DNA from: Megalonaias nervosa
Taxonomy: Eukaryota > Mollusca > Bivalvia > Unionida > Unionidae
DNA length: 64,000 nucleotides
Assembly (NCBI GenBank): GCA_016617855.1
Contig: JAECUM010001808.1
Coordinates: forward strand, 62,001 to 126,000
Direction: 5' to 3'
Position 1 is the stretch's first letter, and every line of letters begins with the position of its first letter. Under the pieces are notes generated by a model, which was not told the DNA's origin, made no database searches, and saw only the letters and a list, made by a program, of their open reading frames with translations. A program made the translations under genes and the position numbers. This document shows positions 47,261 through 58,558 of this stretch, piece after piece.

Positions 47261-47340
47261 GGCTCTGTGCTTAAAGAGTTGGACTCGTGACTATAAGGCT
47301 GTGGGTTTGATTCCCACTATTTGTTTGTGCAGGCCATACT
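47261..47340 (+). repeat. tRNA-like SINE head
   Basis: ggctctgtgcttaaagagtt followed by gactataaggctgtgggtttgattcccac has A-box and B-box spacing like a tRNA. It is degenerate at the acceptor stem and followed by unique sequence. Confidence 0.45.
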
Positions 47341-47413
47341 GACTATTCAATTTCTCACAAGTGTTTCAGCAGGAAAGCATATTGAGGCATATTATTTTTT
47401 TTTTAAGTTGCAA

Positions 47414-47415
<2 letters not shown>

Positions 47416-47486
<71 letters not shown>
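47416..47486. repeat. (TA)n microsatellite
   Basis: About 35 TA units. Confidence 0.95.
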
Positions 47487-47488
<2 letters not shown>

Positions 47489-47899
47489 AAAATAATCTCT
47501 GAGTAAATTATTGGCGTAAAATATATGACTTGCCTTGTAATAATTTAAGATATATGTGTCAATATAAATTACTAGTGTTTATATACGTTAAAATGACAAT
47601 ATTAGAAAGTGTCAAACACAATTTAATCAAACATGTCACACTTGCTTCTAAATATTAACGAATTTCAAATGTAGTCAAGTTTGTAACATTTCTCAGCAAT
47701 AAAATAAATCTGGAGAACATTTTTATAAGAAATAATTTATTCTTTGAAATGAATTTTTCTGAATATAATTAAATATGCAAGAAATTCTGATACTAAAATG
47801 CATTTATGGCATTCAACATAATCATTTCAAGTTGCTAACCATGGATTAAAGACCATCATCAGTAAGACTTGGTATGCAAGACAGGAACACGAATCATTT

Positions 47900-48070
47900 G
47901 TCATGCTTCTTTGGTCTGGTGCTTTATGGCACATCAATACAAGCAGGTTATGTTGTACTGTGACAATTAGAGTAAAGTGCCTTGCCCAAGTACACACCAC
48001 TGTAGCTGATTCAGGTGGGTCTGAAGGTAGGATTCAAGCATGTAATATTTTGGTCATGAGTCTGCAAAGC
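47900..48070. repeat. SINE-like fragment
   Basis: The stretch gtgccttgcccaagtacaca, then gctgattcaggtgggtctga, and ggattcaagc resembles a conserved SINE body found widely in aquatic animals. The boundaries are uncertain. Confidence 0.4.
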
Positions 48071-48377
48071 ATGCTTTGTAGTAAATCAATGGCATATTCC
48101 AAATCAAGAGTACCATAAAATGTACATTGTAAACCACGCTACCAGTGTAATAGTTCCTTTTGTATGTATTATTAATGCATGGCCAGTTCTGGACATCATT
48201 GATCAAGAAATAGTTGCATTTATTCTGGTTTCTGTGAACTTAACCTTCTAACCATCCAGTTCAATATATGTTTGCTTAAATTCCTCACCATATCAACTTG
48301 CCATCCAAAATATTTCCAGTCATTATGTGATGCATATTTAACCCTATTCCTCCCATATAAAAATCTAACCCTCTTAC

Positions 48378-48455
48378 CTGTGACTCCCATATGACATTCA
48401 CGACGTCATACTCTTGCTCCCCATAGAAAACAACTAAACTGTAAGGCAACGTCAT
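48378..48455 (-). CDS. candidate 26-codon exon, upstream minus-strand gene
   Basis: The acceptor is TTTCTTGCAG|ATGACG and the donor TCACAG|GTAAGAG, both near consensus. Only one frame is open; it encodes MTLPYSLVVFYGEQEYDVVN followed by VIWESQ, phase 0 at both ends. EYDVVN would suit a cytoplasmic tail. It cannot join directly to the microexon (phase 1 start), so another exon would lie between, or one of the two is false. Confidence 0.4.
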
Positions 48456-50419
48456 CTGCAAGAAATCATATTCTTACATTGTAGGAATAACCTCAAAATA
48501 AGCTAAAAATATCTCTTCCACCGCAAGTTAGCATTTGTTATCAATGCCGGATGTCCGTAAGTTATTATTTGTCATCATTTCGTGATAAATACAATTATCG
48601 ATGTACAAGTTGCTTTGTTTTATTTAATCAGCATACTTGGTGAAAATATTTTTGAAAATATTTAACTAAATCTTTCAACTGCTGTACGTGTGTTATATAC
48701 TTCGTAATATCAGTTAGAAGTCAAAAGTGAACCTGACAACGGGCAGAAACGTCATAATAGCGAACATCGCGGTATCTGGGCAAAACCAGTTCATTAGACA
48801 GGCCGTAATTGTATTTCATTTGGCACATTAATTAAATGAATATATAAATTTCATAAGAAACATGATATAAACATTCTTTTATTAAATATTTAGCTATTTA
48901 CAAAAATAATGGTCCGAAATATATTAGACAATGTGACTTTGGATAAATTAATGTGCTATATAAGGTCAAAGTTGTTTTCTTATATCACTCATTTTGTGTT
49001 AATAACATAAAACAGCCAAGCAAATCATAACTAACGATAGAAAATAATAACACAAGTATATACTAATTATTACAACCTATAATTATCAATAATTTTTTGT
49101 AACAAAATTAAAACGTGTGTGATCATATTAAGAAGATCCCTGTTTCTAAAACTAGATGCACCCACATGGAATGTGTGGCGCCATTTTACTCTTGGCCGTA
49201 GTGTGATTCAGTTGGAAATAGGACTCTATTTCATGCATGGATGGACTTTAATAATTCATTACATCGTCGATGATAAACTCAGGTACGGTTTTGTCGGCAA
49301 CAATGAAATTAATCATCAAAGATTTGAGGTTAATATATCTTTGGAGCTTAAAAATATTCGAACTTTACGTTTAACGCATTCTAGATTTTTCAAGCGCAAT
49401 TCAATCGCCTTCACAAAAACATATTTTATGAAGTTATTAGTTAACTTGGCCTGCTTTCCATACATGGGCATATTAAAGGTCATTAAAAAAATATATCAAA
49501 GTGGGTTCTTGTTATTTGTCATTAGTGATGTGGTTAAGGATATGTAAATATATCTAATATACATGTGTATATAAGAACAAAAAATCTTCTCTAATGATGT
49601 TTCATTTCATTGAAGAGCTGATCTCGAATATAAAAATCATCTGTTTAGTAAATCACTTGTTCTCAGACTTTCCTGTTGAGGAATAAAACAAACAAACATG
49701 ACACTAAGAAAAAATATCTACAATTGTATTCGAGCACATCACAATTACTACTCAACAATGAACATACTTTGATGAAACAGGCTGTGACATTCTATACAGC
49801 ATAGATGGACTTTGCAAATGACACAGCCAAATTTGGGTTCTTTACGTCTCTTTTCTCCATGCTTGGTACAGTATTTACAGGTGGATTTTTTCCTTTTAAG
49901 TGTCCGCAATCTGTGTGTCTCAATATCAGTAAATTAGGAACTTTTACAACAGCTTAAAAACCACGGCTAACATTGGCTAATGCAAGTTGAATGGATTGAT
50001 ATTTCTAGTAGAAATCAGAATGAATGTATCAACAACGAACCCATTGGTCGAATGGATAGATAAAATTATATTTCTTCCTCAAGAATAGTGAAAGATTGGT
50101 TTTTTTAACCACACCTGTAAATCACGACTTTAGAATGTAAAGCCATATTGATGCTTCATACAAATTAATACTGTAACATGTTTTTGAAACTTTGTATACG
50201 ACATTGCTTGGTAACTTACTCTGCTTATGAAGTAGTAGCATTAATTACGATACGCATGTCCAGGTTTCTATTTTAGACTATAAGAAACTCATAAACCGTG
50301 CACCAAATTGAACGATGATATATTAGGTACAACCATTTCATTTTTGGGGATAGTCATGATAATATGCGACACAAATATCTGAAAATGGCCATCCACCAAA
50401 AGATTCTAGCAGAGGAAGT
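48456..50419. other. non-coding stretch; one 142-codon open frame without support
   Basis: The plus-strand frame 49119-49547 begins with ATT-derived codons and lacks recognisable domains. Its length is at the edge of what chance gives in AT-rich DNA. No splice, promoter or family evidence supports it. Confidence 0.35.
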
Positions 50420-50427
50420 CATCAGAG

Positions 50428-50716
50428 CAATGCCCGATTACCCATTAAGCACACTAAGCACGTGCTTAGGGCACTTTGCAACAGGGGCACCAGAAATTCA
50501 AATTAATTGTTGATGATAAAATTGAATGAATTATATATGACCATTTCGATTTGCATGTACGAGTATTTTGATTTGGAATGATGGCAACACTGGTGTTTTC
50601 CCACCTTTTTAGCTTTTTGGCGGGGGGTGGGGTTTAACATTTTGTAAGGGGGTGGGGGTAGAGGCACCATAATGTGTTCAGTGCTTAGGGCCCTGGAAGG
50701 CCTTAATCCGGCACTG
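50428..50716. mobile_element. 289-bp hAT-type MITE with intact 8-bp target duplication
   Basis: It is flanked by catcagag on both sides (50420-50427 and 50717-50724), an exact 8-bp duplication typical of hAT insertions. The ends are caatgcccgattacc and the inverse of cagtgccggattaagg. Internal hallmarks are actaagcacgtgcttagggc and gtgcttagggccctgg. There is no coding capacity. Confidence 0.9.
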
Positions 50717-50724
50717 CATCAGAG

Positions 50725-51540
50725 TCAATAACAGATTGTTTACCTTAAAAGAAGATATATTGAACAAATATTTCTGTATTTACGAATAAAATTGTTTGGG
50801 CAAAAGATATATACTGCATCGCCTTTAAATTATAATGGTTGTAATTTAATCCGCTGTGTACTATCAATAGATACATGTATGATTACAGTAATAGATCAAT
50901 TGTTAAACAGATCTTCATACAGAATCAATGTAAAAGCATGCATCCTTTTAGACTTCAGATTTATGATGTGAATTTTTGCAAAATTTATGTACTTTACGAA
51001 CCTTTATTAATGATTTGCTGCATACCACTTAAAAAAAAATATAATTAGAAAAAGGATGTCAGACCTTAAATTTCAATTGGCATTGTCAGCAATTAACTAG
51101 CTGGTATTTGGCATGTATGCTAGCATAACATTACAAGCCCTTTGATTGGCTGGTTGCTTCACTTTGGCATGGTGCAAACTGTTCAAAGATGGAGATTACT
51201 AATTAAGTGCAGTGACGTGAGTACTGGCAGTGTGATTCAATTGTCAGCGAATAAACTGCCATACACAACACGTAGCTAGAATAATTCAAGATAATGATAT
51301 TTGTGAATAAGGTATTTTAGGCATTGTTATTCACATTGATGTGAGGCATGTACACGACTCATGGTTACTAATATTTGGTCTGGAACCACTATTAGCTACC
51401 ATCAAAGCTGACCAAAATCAGAAAGATATTCTGCAAAATTATACTAGCCTTGAGTGATATGTTTAATAACTGATTTATTAGCTCTGCTGGTGATTAACCG
51501 GAAAAGCACATGAGATTGTCATTTGTCCAATGTCTGTTAG
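50725..51540. other. non-coding stretch, nothing recognised
   Basis: No supported gene or repeat. Confidence 0.4.
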
Positions 51541-52140
51541 CACAAGATTGTTATTGCTACTCCTACTAAACTACTGAAGGATCATCATGAAACTTTATAT
51601 AAGCATTCATCAAGTGTTATAGTTGGTTCTGAATGAACGTGGTGCCATGCAGACATCCAGTATACCTGCCCTTGCAGCCATCTGAAAAGCTTATAATCAC
51701 CACCTCTCCTCGATTGATTGTTATATCCACCTGAGATTTTCACTGAAAGATTTCTTATGATGTCTAGTTGATCCCAGATGAAAATAGTCCCATCTGATGT
51801 CCAGTATAGCCGCCACAGCAACCATCTTGAAAATATTGCTATTCCTCCTAGACTGAAAGTCTGCTGGCATGTGGAAAAATACTTCTTATTATGTCAAGGT
51901 TAGTCCTGAATGAAAATGGTGCTTATCTGATGTCTGATCTAGAAAATTTTGTTATCGCTACTCCTCCTGAATGGGATTTTCACTAAAGTACTTTATGATA
52001 ATGGTGCATATCAGATATCCAGTATGACCGCCACAGCAGCCATCTTCAAATTTCTCGTTTTCATAACTGCGTCTAGACTCAAGGTCATGTTGAAATGGAT
52101 CTTTCATCAGAAGACTTCTTATGATGTCTAGTTGCTTCTA
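51541..52140. repeat. degenerate ~150-bp tandem repeat, mollusc type
   Basis: The blocks catctgatgtccagtatagc, cgccacagcaaccatctt, cttatgatgtctagttg and ttattgctactcctcctg recur in three to four diverged units. Confidence 0.6.
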
Positions 52141-52325
52141 AATGAAATTAATGCCATTCTGAGAATTCTGTCACAACTTAATTTCATTCTTGATTGAGCA
52201 AATGGAAGATTAGTTCCTGTTACTTCACAAGCCATTGATAATTTATATTTGAAATCATAGACATGGTCAAGAATATTAATTGGTAAATCGTCGATTGAAA
52301 GAAGTTTCTCTTCTAATAATTTCAA
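52128..52325 (-). pseudogene. retrotransposon integrase C-terminal segment
   Basis: MKLLEEKLLSIDDLPINILD followed by HVYDFKYKLSMACEVTGTN resembles the region after the integrase catalytic core in Ty3/gypsy elements with chromovirus-unlike C-termini. It is separated from the zinc finger by 430 bp of frame-broken integrase core. Confidence 0.6.
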
Positions 52326-52761
52326 TGGTCCACGGACAGTATGCCAAAAGACTAGTGCAAAATGACTAAACGCTCATTAGTCTTGAACTGTTTCCCTAAC
52401 AAAAAACAACAACAAATGGACTTCCTCATCCTAATATCTTCCTGTATCAAAGCAAGACGACCGAGTCACATTCTTCAACTTTGGATGAAATCTTTCCAAA
52501 GCTCCTTAACATTCAGGCTGATAGGCAGAAGATTTCAACTACATATATAAAATTTTACCCTTGATCAGATTGGACAGATCTATGGAGGCCAAAAAGTGTA
52601 AAAGAAAAACAATTCCAAAGCCTTTGGTATAGTTTTAATTTTATATTTTTCTCAAAGGATTTGTCTCTGGAAATCTTCTGGAAACACAGATTTTGGCCAA
52701 CAAATATTGACTGCTTCACTTAGTCTTAGGTTAGCGATCTGCACGGTCTACTATTATTCTG

Positions 52762-53060
52762 CTAAATGGTTCGTAAAATGCATGAATAGGTTCCAATGAG
52801 CCTTAAGTATATCTTCTTGGGTTTTTCTACCATTTGACATGTGAGACAATATTGACAGTATTTAGAAACGAAACTTTTAATTTTTGGACAATAAAAATTA
52901 TTGAAGATATTGTGATAAATCTTACGGATTCCTAAATGGCTCGCCAAATGAGTTTCATTAGCCAGTCTCAGAATTTCCTGTCGTGTGGTTTCATTTTCCT
53001 TAACAGCCCTCTGAAACAGATAGGGGATCTCAGGACCTTGTTCCTGTTTTATAACTAGTG
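52762..53060 (-). pseudogene. retrotransposon integrase HHCC zinc-finger domain
   Basis: PYLFQRAVKENETTRQEIL leads into THLASHLGIRKIYHNIFNNF and YCQYCLTCQMVEKP, giving HxxxH and CxxC zinc ligands with normal spacing. After KKIYLRLIG the frame is lost and a stop follows. It is part of the gypsy relic. Confidence 0.8.
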
Positions 53061-53679
53061 ATTTCTTTCATCACCCTGATTAGAATAGAGAGAATGAGCA
53101 GTAAAATGAGGATCACTATAATAAAATATCTATTGATTGATCAATACAAGGAGCAAAGGAGATTTCATTAAAAGTCTGACCAGTACATGCGTCAGCTAAA
53201 GGAATAATTTCCTGTTCAACATCATTTTCAAGAGCTTCTTTCCTATAACTTTAGTAACTGCACAAGCTGTGTATAAATCATGGATTTCAGTTTCAACAGG
53301 ATCAACATTTTAATCCAAACAAGGCTTACCAGTTACGTGTGGATTGACGACAACCACAACCTTTCCTCTAGCTAGATCATCACCCATTTATAAATGAATA
53401 CCCTGGATGGGTAAAGAAGTCACCGTTCCTGTAGTTATAGATGAATAGATGACGTGGCATCACTAACAGCAACACAAGTCAATGTGCAGATAATTAAAAT
53501 AGAATGATTTATTCCTTTTGTTTCTTTACAAAATTGCAGTAATAGAATTAAAACTTATATGTGCAAGTATTTCACGGATTGTTCAAACTTCGATCAGTGT
53601 TATTTGCATGACTAATTATGTTTTAAGACTGTTCTTTATGGGCGGCCGTTTTTTACATATGCTCAATTCAATACAGACC

Positions 53680-53940
53680 TCTCTATTTCTTTAGAGTTCT
53701 CTAATTCAATTGGAGACTTTTACAAGTTAATTTGAGGGCTCTATATATCAATGATAAACCTCTCTAATTCAATTAGAGACCTCAATATATTGGTCTCATT
53801 TGTAGACCTCTATAATTAAATTGCAGACCTCTGTAATGGCCTCCATAATTGAATTGCAGACCTGTGTAATATAATTAGAGAGGTCTGTAATATAATTGGA
53901 GACCCCTCTAATTCAATCGTATAGCTCCGAAATATTCTTG
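53680..53940. repeat. left cluster of ctctaattcaattagag-type motifs
   Basis: About ten motif copies occur at 20-30-bp spacing, alternating between strands because the motif is palindromic. Confidence 0.75.
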
Positions 53941-54477
53941 AATTGCAAGCAGTCACCGTACGGACCTAACACTTTGGCTGAATTTCTTCACTGAGTTTTC
54001 TCCAACTTTTTTAACTTCGCTCACAAACATTTAGTTTCATTACCAAACCTTATTATTGATCATTGGTTTTCAACTGTCCAGTTATTTCTCTATTTAAACC
54101 ATGAAATGCGTGATGCAGAATCCCGCAAAAACTTCACTGTTTGCTTTCGTATAGTACATCTCCTGAAACCTATACTCTTTCATCTTTTCATGACAGTGAT
54201 TCAGAAACATGAACAATGACAGACTCATTAAAACCACACGAAGCTGCTGATAATATTGTCAAACAATTTCGATGAATAAGGCGAGAAATAACATTATTAT
54301 CCTTTCGACTGGCGAGCTTTGGTCTTCCAACTTATTCTCATGTTCTATGGACCCTTTGTTGTGAAACCTTTCAGACTAGTGTGAATGGGATAACCTGATA
54401 TTCCATTTATTCCAGATATTTTCTATCACTTAAATCTTTCTTGGTTAAATGAATTATCGTCTGGTTCTGATCGTTTG

Positions 54478-54783
54478 TCAAATCTTTACTGCTACCAATT
54501 TATAATTTCTAACTATAATCAGCATTTTCATTATTGTACATAGACAAAATGGACTTGAATGTCGTCTTAATCCATGAAGTGACCATTTGAAATATACTTC
54601 GCTAAATGACGTCATCTTTTCTTGCTGAGGTTGTTTATCTCGTTTGACCTGGCAGTATATTGATCTGAGAATTTTGAATAACATCACGTAAGGTAAACCT
54701 TGTTTTGGATTATGCGGCCAAAATATTAGCATAGTACGAAACGTCCATTTATCGTTGAGATGGTATTCGCCATCCGTCCCCAA
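54478..54783 (-). other. 101-codon open frame, unassigned
   Basis: The minus-strand frame includes GEYHLNDKWTFRTMLIFWPH and SEVYFKWSLHGLRRHSS. It lies within the candidate element 53.68-58.06 kb. It is protein-like in parts but resembles no known transposase, and its start is a non-ATG or poorly placed codon. Confidence 0.25.
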
Positions 54784-55950
54784 GCCTGGAGACCGAACCT
54801 GATTGGTTCCACTTTCACGAAACGTCTTGAAATTACTTACACAAGTAGATATTTTTAAAAATATTTATCTTATTGCTTGGTTGATATAAACAATTCATTC
54901 ACAGAGGATTCGGCAGGCACCGGGGATTAGTTGAAAGGTAATTTATTGTCACAATGTGCTACAACAGAATTGGGCACAAGTTCTAAGAAGTTAATCAGCC
55001 CTCTCCCCACATTATGCAGATATTTAAATATGACAATGATGGATAAAAAGCTAATATTGAGAGAGAGAGAAAGATAGACAGAGAGACATAGACAGAAATC
55101 ATGGTTTGTTAAATTAAATGAATTCGTCTGGTATCAAATATATATTTGCATAAATGTTGTAAAATTGTGTATTTTTCATTTGCATCACATTTTCCCCAGA
55201 TCAAACACTCTAATCTGGCAGTCCCATTTGGCACTATTATTCAGTATTTTTCTCATCGAATTGTTGCTGACTCCGCTGTCATTCTTCTATGCACAAACAT
55301 GTGTATATTATACACTCAGGTATTTCTAGCGGCATTTAAGCTACCGTCCGCTAAAGGGTTCTTTTGGCGATATGTACATACTATTTCCGGATCAAATGCA
55401 CTGCTTGACAACCTGTAAATCTACAAGAATAACACATCCCTCTGTCATGTGACCATTTTAAATTTCGCGCTAGATCTGTCTTTTACTACTTACCAGTAAG
55501 TATCTAAACTGCACGCAGGTGTGTTCCGGAACGATTTGCATGCAGCAAAATTTTACATTTTAAGCAATAGGTGACATCAGACCCACATATCGTCCAACAC
55601 AGATGGGGGAGGGGCTGATTTATCGGACTATTAATGTACGTACATAGTGTCGCAATCTAGTATAAATAAGATCTAACACCCGATGACTAAAACTAGGCAT
55701 TTTACTGGATTCGATATTTGGATATAAACACTTTTTGAAGCACCGTAACTCGTGCTACATGTTATGTCCTGTTCAATATTGCTGCACAGGACCACTGTTG
55801 AGGGCATAACAGATGATTTAGTAGAATTTAGCCTGAAATTGTAAGTGACTATATTACTGGAATGAGGACAGATATAATTAATTTGTTTGTTCGGACACAG
55901 GCGGAGGGAGTAATTCGATAACAGTCTGGAGTTGTCCGACTTTTAATTGC
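54784..55950. other. interior of candidate element, nothing recognised
   Basis: A short GA-rich tract lies near 55058-55090. The plus-strand frame 55146-55418 has no supporting evidence. Confidence 0.35.
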
Positions 55951-55954
55951 GATG

Positions 55955-56215
55955 TTAATAATTTTTGCTACATTCTTCTAGACTGCAGACTTTTCCAACC
56001 TGTTTTAGAATGAAGAGATTGTCTACTTGTGTATCTTTTAAAGTCTGTTGACCTATTGTTACCGCTTCTAACGACAGTTCTTTGTGGGATTTTTTCCTCG
56101 AATCTATTGTTACATATATGTAATTTAAATACTTGTGTGTTAGTTTTAAATTCTCTTTTATGTTTATTTCATTAAATGTTATTGTAATGATAACTTTATT
56201 CACTGGATTTGACAT
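55955..56215 (-). other. 86-codon open frame with good ATG, unassigned
   Basis: It starts ATG at 56215 (MSNPVNKVIITITFNEINIK) and contains LEAVTIGQQTLKDTQVDNLF before a stop near 55955. The region upstream (56450-56530) is less AT-rich with accacgtgacc-type motifs, as in a promoter. The frame could be a first exon or a short gene of the candidate element. No family is recognised. Confidence 0.3.
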
Positions 56216-56679
56216 TTTTCCGGAAAATTTAGTTCAGTTCTAGTAAATAACCATTATTGCTACATCGTATTTTTAGCTGACCTAGTTCCTGACCTTGATT
56301 CAGAACTGGTAAACAACTTTTTTTATTTCTCTCCTAGAGTGAAAATCATAGGCCGTAATCAAGGTCATACTTGGCTTGCGTGTCAGCTCTATTGTAAACA
56401 ACGTTTTTTTATTATTGAATCCCATAGTACGATTCGTTCAGTAGAATCGAATTCGTCCATGGCGGACGTGCTAATTGACATATGATGTTACTACTTTTCT
56501 CGAAAAGAAGTGACCACGTGACCCCATCATGTGATCTAAAATTGCGGGTTAAAATTGATGTTTCAGAGTGATTTCAGTCAGTTGTAATTCGTACATTCGG
56601 GCTCAGAGGTATTTATTTTTGTTGTTGCCAGTTGATTTGAATTTCCTATTTTTCGGAATTAATAATTTATTTTCCCTGA

Positions 56680-57070
56680 AGACTTTATCTAGTGTTCATC
56701 AGATTTCTTGGACAAAGACATTTATTGGAAATTATTTTGAATTCTAAAGCCGGAATATTTTCTTCGTGATTCAACAAGGCACTGTTGACACGACAACACA
56801 AACAGGTTATAGAAGACGTCATCGCCTTCCATTTTGGAACTTCATCGGGATTCGAACTTTGATTCATTTAGAACTTTTTAGTGATAGGACTTATATTTTA
56901 AAATTCCAGGATTAGTTTTGGGATTAGATTCACAGCCGCAAGTCCTTTTTCATACTTTTACCTTGTTTTCTAGGGAAATTAATTATTTTGTTAAAATTTA
57001 CAAAGTTCGTTGGCTTCACTCTTGTCTTTGTTACTTTTGTACGAGCCTACACGTAACGCTATAAACGAAC
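56680..57070. repeat. dispersed repeat, copy B (first copy at 44800-45220)
   Basis: Blocks matching copy A in order: cttggacaaagacatttatt, caacaaggcactgttgacac, tgataggacttatattttaa and ttctagggaaattaattatt, then cttgtctttgttacttttgt. Confidence 0.55.
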
Positions 57071-57079
57071 ATCCATTTA

Positions 57080-57755
57080 AGACAACACAGGCATATTCCA
57101 CAACGGATAGAAGTTGCATACAGTACAGATAAAAATTACCTAAAAAAGTTTATGATTAATATACAGTAATAAAATCTTGACATTTTTTTTTTCAAAGAAT
57201 AATTCCTTACTTATGAGGTAATTTAAAGGATTTCCTCAAATTTGAGGAAATTTTCTCAACTGTATTTTCGAAGAATAAAAGGGCCTCCGTCTGTTTGATT
57301 TGAAAATAAAGGTGTTTTTGTATCCTTTCTACTATTTCTAGATCAGACAAATATTCTAATATCGTCTAAGTGTCGTGAATAAAATAATATAACATTTCAA
57401 ACTGAGGAGAGGAAATGAGAATTTTAGTGGAACTGGGACCTGATTTCAATTATCTATTCTATAATCGCGTGTTTTACTGTATGTTTGTCTTTAATTCTTC
57501 ATTCAGTAATGCCCTACTACACATAAAGCTCAATATATTTACCTGGTTGATTTCCTTAAATTTTAGGCTGGAAATGCTATGTTTCTGCAATATTGGTACG
57601 ACTATTTGTTTCTTGTGGTGTAGCCATTTTCTTTTCGTAGCGATAGGTAAACCTGCTACGCATACGTATACCCTCAAACAAACTAACAAAGACAGGATAG
57701 TAGTTATTGTTTCGTGTTAAGAATGTTAGGTTTGGAAGCCTGGAAACACTATCTA
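57080..57755. other. non-coding stretch, nothing recognised
   Basis: Overlapping open frames on both strands at 57415-57768 are mutually exclusive and unsupported. Confidence 0.35.
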
Positions 57756-57759
57756 GACA

Positions 57760-58060
57760 CCTCTTCAAATTAATAAGAGATATATAACTGAATTAGAGAG
57801 GTCTCTAATTCATTTAAAGGCGTCTACAATACAGTTATGGATTTCTTGAACTAATGTCAAATTAGAGAGGACCGTAATTCTATTACAGAGCTCTGCAATT
57901 AAATTAATGAGCTCTCGTATTAGTTTGCAGATATCTCCAATTTAATTAGAGAAGTCAACAATTCAATTACAGATGTCAATAATTATTAACTTAGAACTCT
58001 AATTAAATAAGAGGTCTGTAATTGATATATAGATCTTTGCAATTAATTTGTAGAGGTAAA
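57760..58060. repeat. right cluster of aattagagaggtct-type motifs
   Basis: Iterated gaattagagaggtctctaat variants. It is the inverted counterpart of the cluster at 53680-53940. Confidence 0.7.
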
Positions 58061-58558
58061 TGAGGGAAATCAATTGTTTTCCCTGACTCTTTTAGCAATA
58101 ATAAAATCATTAGATCCAGATTAAAAAAAATAAAAAACAAAGAAACAATCAGCTCGTTCAAGTTGAGATTATTGAGCCATTTCTACAGACTCACAATAGG
58201 ATACTATTTCAAAGTACAAATTAGTGAGAAGATATACATGAAAATCATAATAACAATATTATAATACAAAAATCAAGACAAAAATGGAATTGTTGTCTAT
58301 TACAATATCATATTAACCAAATCAAGACAATGGGATTGCAAATACTTTTAACCCAGTGATATGGTACCTGATTTGCAAAATTGTGTTCAGAATAACTGGA
58401 GATGCTAAATAAAAAGATTCCGTGTAGAATACTTACATAATACTACCTGTTAAAGGTTATATAAACAAGATCGGTTTAACCGAATACAATCTATTAGCGT
58501 ATTAATGAAGAATAAACCACTTATCATTCATATATGAATGTAGTCATATCAAATAGTT

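Larger units (their letters stand above)
52128..53460 (-). mobile_element. Ty3/gypsy retrotransposon relic with protease next to integrase (Gmr1-like)
   Basis: Reading on the minus strand, a protease-end segment lies at about 53160-53460 (GDDLARGKVVVVVNPHVTGK), then a linker and integrase zinc finger (52762-53060), then scattered integrase core pieces down to 52128. No reverse transcriptase lies between protease and integrase. That order is known from Gmr1-like elements, where reverse transcriptase follows integrase; a deletion of reverse transcriptase would look the same. No LTRs were found. Confidence 0.65.
53680..58060. mobile_element. candidate 4.4-kb element bounded by palindromic AATT-motif clusters
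   Basis: Clusters at 53680-53940 and 57760-58060 consist of iterated motifs such as ctctaattcaattagag, itself a palindrome, and agacctctgtaat. The right cluster resembles the left when inverted. This is the same architecture as the 4290-9550 element (iterated subterminal motifs at both ends, unknown interior), but the motif differs. Exact ends and target duplication were not found, so the call is tentative. Confidence 0.4.

Noticed and set aside
49119..49547. 142-codon plus-strand frame as a gene
   Set aside because: There is no ATG in a good position, no recognisable domain, no splice sites, and the length is possible by chance.
53680..58060. Polinton or retrovirus-like provirus bounded by the AATT clusters
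   Set aside because: No polymerase, integrase or capsid motif is present inside, so only a tentative element call is justified.
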